Source of the DNA: Onthophagus taurus
Lineage: Eukaryota; Arthropoda; Insecta; Coleoptera; Scarabaeidae
Length of the DNA stretch: 64,000 bases
Direction: 5' to 3'
NCBI RefSeq assembly: GCF_036711975.1
Contig: NC_091976.1
Location: 7,192,001 to 7,256,000 of the forward strand
The position numbers and the translations under genes were made by a program. The notes under the pieces are model-generated. The model worked only from the letters and a program-made list of their open reading frames with translations, had not been told where the DNA came from and ran no database searches. Shown one piece after another: positions 31,761 through 43,267 of this stretch. Positions within the stretch are counted from its first letter, which is position 1. Every line of letters starts with the position of its first letter.

Positions 31761-34700
31761 AATATAATAGAATAGAGCTGACTTAAGCAAATTAATTATA
31801 CAAAACGCAATTTAATATACAGGGCGGTTTGTTACATAGTTATCCAAAGAATTTAGTTCGTGGTCGTGATGCCTAGATTGAAACTTACGTGTCGCCATTC
31901 ATAAAAATTTAAATTTTACTATACGCGCCCAAACGTATTACTACGACAATCGTAAAATAAGTTGCATATATTTTAGTATTTCTTGCATAGAAAAGAATCG
32001 ATAATGTGTCCTTCGAAAATAATACCGAATTGTTGGAGACTATTCGTCGGTAGATACCGATTTGCAGACGCCAAATTTTTTTAAGTAGTTAGTATCTTTT
32101 TAAGAAGTTTGTTTAAAAGACTATATTTAATATACCGAGTAAGGCATTCAAATTGAGACTACCTAATAACTCATAAAACATCAATTTTATCAAAAAAGTT
32201 TCAGGTAAAACTTTCATCGTATAAAGGAGGAAAGTATTCTAAACGATTTTTATTGCATTATAGAAGCGCCATCAATATTTTTCAATTGTTAAGTATGCTT
32301 TTCAAGGGGTACATGTTTTTTCTAAGAAAGGGCCAATTGAAAAGTTGCCTTTAATCTCACACAATATATTAACTGCCCAATGTCGTTAGTAATTCATTTC
32401 ACGTAACCAATAAGAATTTTCTAGTAACCAATAAAGCATACTTGTATTCAATGACAAAATGAAATTGGCTTTTGGATATCATTCTCCTGATGCTCTTGAT
32501 ACAAAGAGCGTACGGGTGAAATTTATTGCAATGTAAAAATCTAAGTACACTGCGTTGGTATACAGCAAAGTCATAAGAAATTACTCGAGAAGAAATATAT
32601 GGATTATTACGAAGAGCAGCTCAAACATTGAATTTCTTGTACCGCCTTTTTCTCTATTGAAGATTGGATGTTTCTGTCTAGAAATCTTGGTTCGAATAAA
32701 TTTTGGGCAACATTAATATCTCTGACTGCTCCATAAACAAAATTCATTTTAGTTTTTTCAGCAATTTTTCCATGCATAATTAAAATAAAGTTACTATTTT
32801 ACAACATAAGTAATTTGTAATTTACAATTATAAGTAGTTAGCAGAATGTGTTGTTTTTTGTTATTCTGTATTCATGATTTTCATTATTTTCAGTCAACAC
32901 AATAAAGTCAACCTTAAAAAAGTTCATTAATATACAGGTGTTTCTAAATTAATGCGAAGGATTTCAAGGAGTGATTTTTCAGCAAAAATTAAGGAGGGTC
33001 TTTTATATAACTTTTTGTTGAGAACCCCTTCCCCACCGAGATACAGCACTCTAAAGTTATGGGAAAAAATGCTTTTTATTTAATAAATCCACTATGGAGG
33101 AATTTATAAGATAGAAATTTGGCAGGTAACTGTTGTTTAATAAAATGACACTGTTTGACGATTTTTATAACCAGAAAATGTTATTACAAGAGGCTGAAAA
33201 AATCAACCCCATAATACTTTGCATTAGAACTTTTTAATACGTCTACATTTTTCTGTTTTACTAAAACTTGATTTAAATAGTGAAAAATAAAATAATTTTT
33301 GGGAATTTTAGATTTTTTCCCTTAATTTCAAAGGACTATAACTTGTTTTTAAACAAAAAGTTATATGAAAGACACCGCGTAATTTTCGTATTTGTATTTT
33401 AACCAAAGAATTCTCGACGACGAAATAATAAAGAACGAATTTGTGTTGTTACGTGAAGTCATTTATCCAAACTCGAGTAGTTGAAAAAATACTTAGTTTA
33501 TACTACCTGCTCGTTTGATAGTGCTCAAATTATATGATTGCTCAAAAGAACGCTCGGCGCTACTACGTCTGAAATTAAGTTTGCAATAGGACGAACAAAA
33601 ATCAAAACTCACCTTTTGTAGTTCTACTACAATTTTAATCGAAAATAAGTATTTGTTTTTCTTTCATTTTAAAAGAGAAAAGTCCTAATTGATTTATTTC
33701 ATTAGCAAATCAATTTTTGGTTCTCTGTTATAAAAGAAGGACAGATATTTTTTAAAATATTTAGATGTAATGTTTAATGTAATTAAATATTTTATATGTT
33801 AAACAATTTCGTGTTCAATCACATAAATTCAATTAATCTTTTATTCTGAGTATGCAACTTCTACTACAAGTTGGTATTCCAATTTTATTCAATTCATTCA
33901 TAAATGATGTTTTTCTCGTTTGCTGTTAGAGGCAGCACGTGCTAGAGCAACCCAACTCTATCTATATACAAAGATGGAACTCTATGTATTTGTTAACATA
34001 TGCTGATTAACTATCTTAAATGCTACAGCTGTATATCTTGTTTTCAAATTTTGAATGTAAGGTTGCCAAGTTATTAATTATTTTGTGAAAATGTTTAAAA
34101 TTCATTAGATCACTTAAAATTCGTTATAAGCATTATTATTAAATATTGTAGATTGCAATTTGGCATGTCGATGAACAAAGCTTGTGTCTTTCCAATACCG
34201 CTAATACTATTGGATGTTATTATACAAGGTGTTTACCAGAAGCGATTAATTTATGTAATGTTTAGAGAACCACAACTTTGTTGTTTTAAATGGAACACCC
34301 GCATTTCTCTAAGGTTTCGCAAGACTTTATTAATCACCCTATGTAGCGGTTTAGGTCAACCTCTACATTATTTTTTATAAGATCAAGTGACTATCCGAAC
34401 TCCAAGATAATATACAACTTGTTTATTGTCATAGATTATTTATTCATTCAAAATTTATTACTCGTCACGTACACATGTATCAATTTTTTATAATATACAT
34501 ATACATATCTTTCCAAAATAAAGTAATTCATATTTAAAAACACTTAACCTTAGCTAACACTGGGGTGGGACAGTATGAATAACAAGAAAGAAAGGAATAT
34601 TATATCAACTGTTTAAGATTTTTAAAGAATTTTTCATGTAATTTTGGAATTAAATATTATTTATCAAGATGTTTTATTGAACAAACTGCAATGTTTTTCA

Positions 34701-34828
34701 AGATTTGGTTGTATATTAAATTTTAAATAAGTAAGTACTTTTGTAAGTTAATCTATACTTTTTTACGATGCATTAATTGAATAATGTTTGATAAATTTGC
34801 TAATGTTAAATATCGATATTTTTGAAGA
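31761..34828. other. 3 kb without genes; dispersed repeat at 32935-33200
   Basis: AT-rich. 32935-33200 has a diverged inverse copy at 58560-58775. Short MITE-end-like strings occur (TACAGGCGGTT-type near 31817, TACAGGTGTTTC near 32933, CAAGGTGTTTACC near 34222). The 75-codon frame at 34153-34380 overlaps the last of these and is unlikely to be a gene. Confidence 0.4.
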
Positions 34829-34865
34829 GTCTCTGAGAATGCCCTTAGGGCGAAACTAGTCAGAC
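34829..34865 (+). ncRNA. Hammerhead-like motif
   Basis: GTCT pairs with AGAC at the ends. Inside: CTGAGAA (G and A swapped against CTGANGA), extra T, stem GCCC/GGGC with loop TTA, GAAA, and self-paired ACT/AGT followed by C, giving a GTC-type cleavage context. Confidence 0.4.
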
Positions 34866-35009
34866 AAAAATATAACAAAATAAACCAGTGAAAGTACAAA
34901 AAAAAAATTTTATTTAAACCTTATTTACATATAAATGTAATATATAAAATGGATTTTTCCAACTTTACTTCTTAATCAGCATAGGATATTGTGCTGATAT
35001 AATATTATA

Positions 35010-36430
35010 AACGTGGTGGTGGCGTTTTGATTGAGTAGCATCTTCCCTGTCTGTCCTTCCGCAATCAACATGATTTGTGGACCTTGAGGCAGTGTGTGTT
35101 ACTCTACGGACCGGTTCTATTACTTTACACATTTGCTGCGTTTATATTCCTCCTTCTGATCAAAATGCATTGCTTAATTTTATTAATGAAATTAATTTAA
35201 TCATTGAAGACCATCCTAACGACAAATTCTTGATTTGTGGCGATTTTAACCTAGCTGAAATTCGGTGGTCGACCGATCTTGCAACCGATGCCTCCACTTC
35301 TTCTGCTCGTTCGAGTGAGTTTCTGGATGCCCTCGCCTTATGTGGTCTCAACCAATTCAATTTTCACAGGAATGCCTTTCAGAACACTTTCGACTTAATT
35401 TTTGCTAATTTTTCTAATATATCTTCTATTTCATTAAGCACTCATCCTCTAATCCCTGAAGATAGTGCTCACAACACTTTAGAATTGTTTTACTCGTTTG
35501 AAATGCCACACCGTCTTCCCACTGAATCTTCTAACGTGTTTAACTTCAGACGTGCTAATTTCTCTGACATTGATTTGTACCTGTCTACTATTAACTGGGA
35601 TACAGAGCTAAATACTCGTGAAGTAGACCCTGCTGTTGATTTCTTTTATTACCATTTAAATTTTGCCATTCAAAAATTTACTCCGATCAAGCGCAAATTC
35701 ACTAATGGTTTTCCGTTGTGGTTTTCGCGAGATACTATCAGAGTGATCAAAGAAAAGCGAAGGGCTCATGTTAAGTGGAAACGGTATGGAAAACAAATAG
35801 ATTATTTGAATTTTTCATTATTACGAGGGCGTTTCAAGTTTCTCATTCGGCGCGACTATGGGAAGTATGTTGGTGGTGTCGAGAGCAGTATTAAAGCTAA
35901 TCCTAAATACTTTTGGTCTTATATTAAAAACAAGAAAGGTGCGGATACAATTCCTACACTTATGATATTAAATGGGGCTGTTGCCGAGGACGGTAAGGGT
36001 GTCTGCTCGCTATTCGCAACATATTTCTCTTCGATGTATGTCCCTCCCTCTGTTAATTCAATTAATTCACTTCACTCTGCTAATGCTGACCTTAATGATA
36101 CTACACGTTTGGGTCCGATGCGCTTTGAGCGGCCTGAGATTGAGGAAGCACTTATTGCTTTAAACATAAATAAGGGTCCAGGCACTGATGGTATTCCTCC
36201 TATCCTAATAAAATCATGTTTTGAATCTCTTTCTCTACCACTTTCCATCTTATTTAACAAATCTGTAAATGAAGGTACGTTTCCTGCCTTTTGGAAACGT
36301 GCATATATTTTGCCCGTTTTCAAATCCGGTAGTCGTAACCTTATATCTAACTATCGCCCAATATCTATATTGTCTGTGTTTGGTAAGGTTTTAGAGAAAC
36401 TGGTTTATACCAGACTCAATTTAAAACGAT
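35010..36430 (+). pseudogene. Non-LTR ORF2: endonuclease and RT start, truncated both ends
   Basis: From 35077 the frame is open to about 36570. Endonuclease motifs: VYIPPSDQNAL, LICGDFNLAEIRW, and a C-terminal block where the usual SDH reads SAH. RT starts INKGPGTDGIPPILIK, then FPAFWKRAYILPVFKSG and ISNYRPISILSVFGKVLEKL. True homology ends near 36430, after which the frame runs into PLE-end DNA. A frameshift precedes 35077 (RGGGVLI in another frame). A fragment of a similar ORF2 C-terminus lies at 40480-40720. Confidence 0.8.
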
Positions 36431-36483
36431 CTATTCGGGGTGAACGGTCAAATAAGCACAGGAACAACTTTTTACAATTTTCT

Positions 36484-36522
36484 AATATATTTCGGTTGTC
36501 GAATTACAACCTTCATCAGAGC
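36484..36522 (-). ncRNA. Hammerhead-like motif at the 3' side of a PLE
   Basis: Minus strand: CT-CTGATGA-A, a perfect 6-bp stem GGTTGT/ACAACC, GAAA, then ATATAT. The closing stem is only 2 bp. It lies about 500 bp downstream of the PLE frame on the same strand, as expected for a PLE end. Confidence 0.4.
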
Positions 36523-36570
36523 GAATTACATTTGCTGTTAAAGAGAAAAAAAAATTTCTTAAAATGGTAG

Positions 36571-37037
36571 AAATTTTACAAAATAAGTTGAAAAACTTAC
36601 TTGTTTATGAAGTGGATAAACCAAAAACATTATTGAACACATTACATAGATATTATTACGTTTAATTAAATTAAAACTTGGAATTAAAAGTTAAAATCAT
36701 TGAGACGAACGAGATACACGTTAAAATTTTACTTTCGTTTTTTCTTTTTTTTTTTGGTTCTGAAATTCTAGTTTTATTTGAACAAAACTGGAACAATACG
36801 CCCAGCGCGTGCATTAAAATATAAAGAGAAAACTGTAATTGAAATTCAAAATTTAAAAATTTAAATTGATGATAAAAGTTAACATAACTAAATTTCAAGT
36901 AACCCCAGCGATACAAATTCACAATCTGCACACAAATTTAGATTGTTTAAATTAAATAACAATTTTAAAATATTAATTTGTTGAAAAGTTAAACATTAAA
37001 TGTAGGAAAATTTTATGTAAACGGAAAAACAAAATGT
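36571..37037. other. Probable PLE 3' untranslated region
   Basis: AT-rich, between the PLE stop near 37038 and the motif at 36484. No coding seen. Confidence 0.35.
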
Positions 37038-38530
37038 CTAGGGGGCCAGCCTATTCTTGCTTTTGTCATTAGAAATGATGTAAGCATAAATGTTGCTTAA
37101 GGATTGTGTATCCGTTTTGAAGTTAATTGAGTCATCAGTGTAGTTAATGTAAAGAACTTCTAAGAGGTTTCTGTTATGATAGTTCTTTTCAACATCCAAA
37201 ACTTTGACATTATCAAAGTCAAATTTATGTCCTGTGTCTGTGGTATGTTGTGACAGAGCACAGGAGGTTTTTAATAACCTGCAATCGCTTTTGTGTTTCG
37301 AAATCCTACTTTTTAGCCACTGATTGGTTTGCCCAATGTATTTGCCATTGCATTCCCCACACGAAATGCAATAGATAACACCTGATTTTAATAGTGGATC
37401 AGCGCTGTCCTTGACTTTAGTGAAATATTTTTGTAATTTATTATCGTAACAATCCACAACTTTGATATTCTTAACGACTTTTTTAATTTTACCCGTAAGT
37501 TCATTTACGTAAGGAATTTTACGATATTTAACAATCTGTTCAGTTGTGTTTGTTGTTGTATTTAAGATGTTGGTAGAGAATAACAATTTATTAACAAGTT
37601 TTGGGGATACCCATTATTAACAAAGGCATTGCTTAAAAATCTCAATTTTTATCAAGGAACATCGGATCACTAATATGTGTTATTCTATGTTTCATTGTCA
37701 AAACTGTTGCTATCTTGTGGCCAAAAGTGTGGTTAGAATGAAAGTTTAAATATCTCCCAGAATAAGTAGGCTTTCTATACCAATCAAAAACGATGGAGTT
37801 ACCCAAGTTTCTGATGACTTTAGTGTCAAAAAAGGGTAACCCCCCGTCGACTTCGTGATCAAGTGTGAATTGTATGCTAGGGTGGAAACTGTTAAATTGA
37901 TTTAAAATTGCTCCTGCATCGTCTTTGTGGACACCCAAAATTAGATCGTCTACATATTTTTTGATGAAATTAATTCTGAAGTTTATGTTATTTTTCTTTA
38001 AAATGTTATCAATGACGTGGTCCATCACTATCAGAGCCAGTATCGGAGAGATTTTGGAGCCCATAGGGGTTCCTTCAATTTGACGGTAGATTGTTCCATT
38101 AAAAGTAAAGACTGAAGCTTCAAAGATTAACCTCAAACCCAACAAAAACGTGTCCTTATCCCAACCACACTGGTCCGCTACCAAATCCCATTTTTCCTCT
38201 ATAATTTTATTGACCAAGTCCAAAGGAATCACCGTAAATAAGCTGATAACGTCAAGAAATCAATATGTAATCCCGTGGCAGCTTGTAACCGTTATAATCG
38301 TTAACAAATTGAAAAGTGTTTTTGATATTATAATCAGTTCTGTCGTTAAAAGCTAAGCTTAGTATGTTTGCCATGTAACCAGACAATTCATAGGAAGGGG
38401 TGCCCACAGAAGAAATAATAGGTCTTAAAGGGTTATCTTCCTTATGGATTTTTGGAAGAAAATACGCTTTGGCCAAGACTGAATTACACTGTTGGACATA
38501 ATTCACGAGCACACCCTATATAATCTGAAC
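37038..38530 (-). pseudogene. Penelope-like element: RT and GIY-YIG endonuclease
   Basis: The minus-strand RT N-part (LAKAYFLPKIHKEDNPLRPI, then ISSVGTPSYELS) is at 38512-38260. The main RT (PMGSKISPILALIVMDHV; catalytic KYVDDLILGV near 37960-37930; DTKVIRNLGN) is at 38232-37645. A GIY-YIG domain (GVIYCISCGECNGKYIGQTN, then RISKHK and HTTDTGHKFDF) is at 37440-37200, in a frame open to 37038. Breaks near 38250 and 37640. The Arg and Glu of GIY-YIG appear plausible (LKSRISKHK; NLLEVLYI). This is the best-preserved PLE in the window, 5' truncated. Confidence 0.9.
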
Positions 38531-38589
38531 GCGTGAAGATAAATCCATGATATTTGTGGAGCACAAAGATTTACTGTAGACGAGTTTAT

Positions 38590-39290
38590 TCATCGAGTTT
38601 CGAGTTGTTCCGTCGCGGCATTGTTGACTGAGCCGCTCTTCCAAGTGGAACATTCCGTCGCTATGGAGACCGAAGTGGATGGAAAATACCGGTCGTTTTT
38701 AGTGTGGTGTGAGGAACCACATTGTTATCGTACTCTGTGCGCAATGGATGGACGATCGCGTTACTTAAGCGAGTTTGAGCGAGGAATGTTTGAGGGTATG
38801 CACATTGAGGGTGTATGGTTCCGTGAAGTTGCGCGTCGTCTCGGCCGGTCGTTATCGGCAGTGCAACGGGCATGGCGAGAATGGTCTGAGGTAGGACATA
38901 GGTACCTTCAGCCTCGGCCGGGAGGGCCATGCGTGACCCCAGCACACGAGGATCGCGCTCTTGTGCTCAGCGCTTTAGCGTCGTGTGAGTCCTCCTCAAG
39001 GCAACTTGGAGCTGTTTGGCCACCGGCAGGGGAAGGCGCACTCACTACGCGAACTGTACGGCGGCGTTTGGTAGATAGTGGACTGCGCGTGCGTCGTGCG
39101 AAACAGCGGATTCCAGTAACATCCGAGCACCGCAGCATACGTCACGAGTGGGTCAACGCTAGGCATTAGTGGGTTGCCGAGTAGAGGGACATTTTGTTTT
39201 CCGACGAATCAAGATTCGAATTGAGCACCGGTGATGCGCGAATTTTAGTTCGTCGGAGACGTGGTGATCGTCTACTCGAGCAGTAGAAAC
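38590..39290 (+). pseudogene. Tc1/mariner transposase N-terminal half, GC-rich
   Basis: From ATG at 38741 the product begins MDGRSRYLSEFERGMFEGMH and has a paired HTH (VARRLGRSLSAVQRAWREW; TTRTVRRRLVDSGLRVRR). After TAG at 39167 the same frame gives DILFSDESRFELSTGDARIL with the first catalytic Asp of the DDE domain. It stops at about 39285; the second Asp and Asp/Glu are missing. G+C is much higher than in the neighbours, suggesting a recent arrival or a host with different composition. Confidence 0.8.
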
Positions 39291-39663
39291 TAAAATTTAA
39301 ATAACCTACATAAAACTAAAACATAAAAGTACAAAACTACATAAAATATACATATATGGAGAAATGGCAACACAAAATTTTTAAATTTGTTTCATATTTG
39401 AGATGCGATTCTTGCACTACGTTTTCAGTATTGCGACGAGTAAACGAAAGAAAGAATACTAAAAGAAAATAACAATATTCTTTATTATCTCATCTGCAGT
39501 TTCCTTATTTCGCCTATTATAACGTAAATTCGCTTGTCGTAACCAATTGCTTACTACCACTTCATATTCTTTATCAGTTAAATAGAAGCTCTTCCTAACT
39601 GCCACTAAAATGTATGTTTAAATTAGAATTGGGTCATGGAAAAAGTTTTAAACTCCTCCTTAA

Positions 39664-39916
39664 CCAACGCGATTTATTCGCTGTAACGGCGATTGTTTCG
39701 CATGACGTTGTCGCCAGGTCAACACGAAGCCGCGGCAAATGAACATACCCAGACCGACGCGAAAGTATCGCTACACCCACGGTTTTTGTCGTTGTCACCT
39801 GACAGTTGAAAAAGTCGGTTTGGGCACGTTTGTGCATGTTCATTTGCCGCCGTGTCGACTTGGCGACAACATTATCAATCGTAACAATCGCCGTCGCAGC
39901 GAATAAATTGTGTTGG
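39664..39916. mobile_element. piggyBac-type MITE with TTAA targets
   Basis: TTAA at 39660-39663 and 39917-39920 flanks a 253-bp palindromic element starting CCAAC and ending GTTGG. Arms of about 100 bp pair with few mismatches (GTTGTCGCCA; CAAATGAACAT). TTAA duplication and a CC start suggest mobilisation by piggyBac-family transposase, perhaps a relative of the copy near 54780-56308; the two do not share obvious ends. Confidence 0.8.
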
Positions 39917-39920
39917 TTAA

Positions 39921-40475
39921 GGAATAACTTTATGTCAATATAATATTTTTCGGTTAAATTCAATCACAAGATTTAAGTCAGCATTTTAAACAAGAATGTT
40001 TTTAGATAAATTTAAAAATAACTAAACCTAGTGGTGATATATAAAAAAACTTATATAAAACTTACCTGCACCATTCTAAACCAATATTCGAGCCACAGAA
40101 CAGATATATAGAAAACGATTCGAAGGAACTGAGAACAGCACTGAACAGAACAAAACACACAATAGAACAAGTCGTGACAAGACGCTGATGAGTCACCGCG
40201 TCCTGGAACATGCGCATACGTTCACAGGCGCTGATGAAGATATTGAGACATGTTTCAGACACATTTGTAGAGAAATGTTTCAAATGAAATGTTTCTGCTA
40301 CATATTTTAATGATATTTCATAAATATTCCTACTGAAATGTATTTGATACATATCTTTAGATACGTTTCGTAACAATCGTATCTGTTACGTATATGAAAC
40401 GTAGTTGTAAAATGATTCATTTAATTCATTGTACGTTAAAATTGAAATGTTTCACAGATGTTTCTTGTTTACTGG
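39921..40475. other. Unassigned; repeated TGTTTCA / GAAAC words
   Basis: No recognisable gene. The 104-codon minus frame at 40062-40376 has no motif I know. Words like ATGTTTCA, GAAATGTTTC and ATACGTTTCG recur, hinting at an old transposon end. Confidence 0.3.
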
Positions 40476-40479
40476 GACA

Positions 40480-41858
40480 ATATGTGTGATTCCACAGTTC
40501 TTTTGAATTCGGTCAATATTCATGTACCTCCCCGTCTTCTTCGATTTAATTTCTTGTTCTGTACCCCTATTCCGCGCACCAATGCTTTTCGAAACTCTCC
40601 TATGTTGCGAATGGCTCGCCAGACCGATAAGCTCAATATTGATTTGTTTCAGCATTCATTTACGTTTAGGCGCTTACTTTTTAATGCAGTCAACGAATTG
40701 CCTCCTACGTTTTGCTAGCTCGTTGGTTCTGTTTTTGTGTAATGTTTAATTTCGCCGTTACTGTTAAATGAAACAATGCCTAATTACTGTTGGGTATTGT
40801 TTTACTTTACTTTACTTTTTGGCTTTTTTGCTTTATTGTATTATTATTATTGTTTTATTTTATTTTATCTTTTTTTGTATACAGTAAAACTTCGCTAATC
40901 CGAATCAATTAAAACCAGCTCAATTCAGATTATGGAAGCATGCGGATTATTGAAGTCATATTTAAATATTATCAAAAAAAGTCTTATAAATACTTATTTA
41001 TAGATTTATTGTAGTAGATAATATATGCAATACATGTTTTATACAGTTTATTTAAAAAAATCAACAACTTTGTTTGTCAAGACTGCATCTTGTTTAAATT
41101 TCATGGCGCGTTGCCGTAGAATTCTAAGGGTTGTTACGGTGTTTAAATCGACTGCATTCTCCTCCGCCCATTGAATACATGAAGCTTTTAATAGCATTCT
41201 CATGTTTTACTTTTAATTGCTATTAAATTAGCCGATAGTTTGTCCCAAGCATTGGCAAGCATGAACACAGCATCCTTAATAGAAATATTCTTCAGTGCTT
41301 TGGAAATATCGTCTTCCTTTATAGATAGAACATGTTCTAAGAGACTTTTCCGGTAATACACTTTCGTTAAACGAATTGCATTTTGATCCATAGGTTGGAT
41401 AAGTGGAGTACAATTGGGTTAGTATAACGTAAACAAGTAACTATAAACTATAAAACTAAACGTGTTCCAACTTGTTTAAACGGCCACACAAAAAGACCGT
41501 TAATTCCGATTAGCGAATCTTCTAGCAATTCGGATTGCAAGGGACATAATGCAAATTTCACGTTTTCTAATTTTGTTCGGATTACAAGGGAATTCGGATT
41601 TGGGGGTGTTCGAATTAGCGAAGCTTTACTGTATATATATTAATATTTGATTTCCGATATTTTTAGTTTAAGTTTCATTTCATGTTTAATTTTATTTTTA
41701 TTGCTCGCCTTAATTTAGATAATTTTTATTTTTTGGTTTATACATTTTTCGTTGGTACACGTATTCTTTTTTTTATTGTAAATTTTTTTTGTGGTACAGA
41801 TCATTTGGGTTTGTCCTGTTTCTGTACCCATAAATTGTAAATAAATAAATAAATATTC
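40480..41858 (+). pseudogene. Non-LTR 3' end, split by a Tigger-like element
   Basis: 40500-40715 reads NSVNIHVPPRLLRFNFLF then PRTNAFRNSPMLRMARQ and FRRLLFNAVN, the C-terminal end of a Jockey-type ORF2. The 3' UTR continues to 40880 and resumes at 41632. It ends with a TAAA-type tail (AAATAAATAAATAAAT) at about 41840-41856. The intervening 40882-41631 is a TA-flanked DNA transposon. Confidence 0.65.
40882..41631 (-). mobile_element. Tigger/pogo-like element, internally deleted
   Basis: Inverted ends CAGTAAAACTTCGCTAAT and its inverse (ATTAGCGAAGCTTTACTG) are flanked by TA (40880-40881, 41632-41633). On the minus strand 41391-41200 reads MDQNAIRLTKVYYRKSLLEH then ISIKDAVFMLANAWDKL, the C-terminal DDE-domain region of Tigger transposases. 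41190-41060 gives a C-terminal tail ending near DFF. The N-terminal DNA-binding region and the first Asp residues are deleted, so the element is non-autonomous. Confidence 0.85.
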
Positions 41859-42068
41859 AACAGAGGAACTACAAAGAAGAAGGGGTTGGAGAATAGAAAT
41901 AGAGATGTGGAAAATTGGATCATATGCTGAAGTGTGCCGATTTGAGGGAGAGATCATTTTATTATCTTGTCTTAAACGTTTTTAATATAATATAATAAAA
42001 AAAAATGACAACACACTAACAAGTATTAAATAAATCAAAATTTCAGTTTTTACTATACATTTCTGTTT
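41859..42068 (-). other. 3' flank of the CRAL-TRIO gene
   Basis: Contains the probable 3' UTR of the gene ending at 42069. I see no canonical AATAAA on the minus strand just after the stop. Confidence 0.4.
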
Positions 42069-43191
42069 TTAATCAATTTCTAATTGTCGGAAGCTACCAT
42101 CAATACCGTACTCGTACGATTTGAAATAGTTTTCTCGGTTTGGAACGAGCCCACATAACTTAATTGCATCCAATTTTGTCTTTAATTTCGAGTTTTCGGT
42201 GATCAAAATCTCCCAATTTGCAGATAATTCCTCCAGCGTGCTATTTGTACCTCCTATTTCAACCGGAAGGAGATTTTTAGGGATTTCTTTGTAGAAATCT
42301 TCAAAATTCTTGTGTACCATAAGCTAATTAATACAATTTTATATTAAGTTATTCTATTTAAAAATAAAAACTCACTCTTTCTTTTAATTTTTGAGCTAAA
42401 ATTGCTTTTAAAATAATGACCGCTGGCATTGCTATTGGGTGGAGATTTAAGATATGAATGCTTCTTATCCGAAATGGTAAAACATCAACGTACATTTTAA
42501 TGTAATTATGCATAGCAATTAAGTCTACTTTAGCCATTAAGGAAGCGGTTACGTTTTTAAAATCGTAGATTATTACCACGCCAGAACTTAAATCTTCGTG
42601 TAATAAATAGTCGACTATAAAAAAATATTTTTATTAATGTTAATAATAATTAAAGATTTACATAAAATCGTTCCGTATTTTAAAACTGAATTAAAATTTA
42701 AATCTTCGATATCTTTGGGCTGAACTAAAACCATTCTGTAACCATTTTCCGTTAAGCTTGGCAAATAACACATAAATCTTCAAAAATATTATTAATTTAA
42801 ACAGGTAACTCTGATTAGTAAAAATCTTACTTTGAAATATAAAATTTTTGTAAATATTCTCTTGGCATTTCGCGATTTTCATAAAACAATTTAAACTTTT
42901 CTCTCGAAATAAAATAGAGGTCTAATTTTTTCTTGATTTTTCCGACGTCGAATTTGCATAAACGAATAAAATTTTCAAGTAGTTTTTCATCTACAATTTA
43001 TGCTTGAAACGATTAATTCAAAATAAAAACAAATACTTACCAATTTCGTTTGGTAAATGATTTTGATATTTTAACCATTCGTTAATTAATTGAATACGAT
43101 TTTTGAGTCTTTCGCTAGTCTCGCCCAATTCCTCCTTAATTAGTTTCAATTGGTTATCATTTGGTAAACAAATAACTCCGTCTTTCATCAT
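42069..43191 (-). CDS. CRAL-TRIO (Sec14-like) lipid-binding protein, five exons
   Basis: Exons 43191-43041, 42990-42831, 42777-42662, 42614-42376 and 42323-42069 join in phase with GT-AG introns of 47-54 bp and give 306 residues, the usual size of insect alpha-tocopherol-transfer-protein-like proteins. The CRAL-TRIO N-terminal helices include LINEWLKYQNHLPNEID and FIRLCKFDVGKIKKKLDLY (residues about 35-75). The lipid-binding domain spans about 105-270: GVVIIYDFKNVTASLMAKVD, LPFRIRSIHILNLHP, ILAQKLKERL and PVEIGGTNSTLEEL. The end YGIDGSFRQLEID is typical. No frame damage. Expected to be cytosolic and to carry a small lipophilic ligand; the ligand cannot be told. Two ATGs open the frame (43191, 43188). 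Confidence 0.88.
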
Positions 43192-43256
43192 ACTTTATAT
43201 CTACTTAGTTTTCTTAAATTTAACTTGAAGCTTTAGGTTCGAAGAAGCACAGAAAA

Positions 43257-43267
43257 CGTTTTAAAAG
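43257..43267 (-). promoter_or_regulatory. TATA-like box upstream of the CRAL-TRIO gene
   Basis: CTTTTAAAACG on the minus strand about 70 bases before the ATG. A start 30 bases downstream would give a leader of about 40 nt. Weak evidence. Confidence 0.25.

Noticed and set aside
32487-32530. CTGATGC with a stem GCTCTT/AAGAGC and a later GAAA
   Set aside because: Core bases are wrong and GAAA is not next to the stem.
34153-34380. 75-codon ORF
   Set aside because: Overlaps a MITE-like repeat end (CAAGGTGTTTACC) and has no recognisable domain.
40180-40250. Two CTGATGA words (near 40183 and 40231) that might be more hammerhead-like motifs
   Set aside because: No adjoining stem followed by GAAA and no closing stem.
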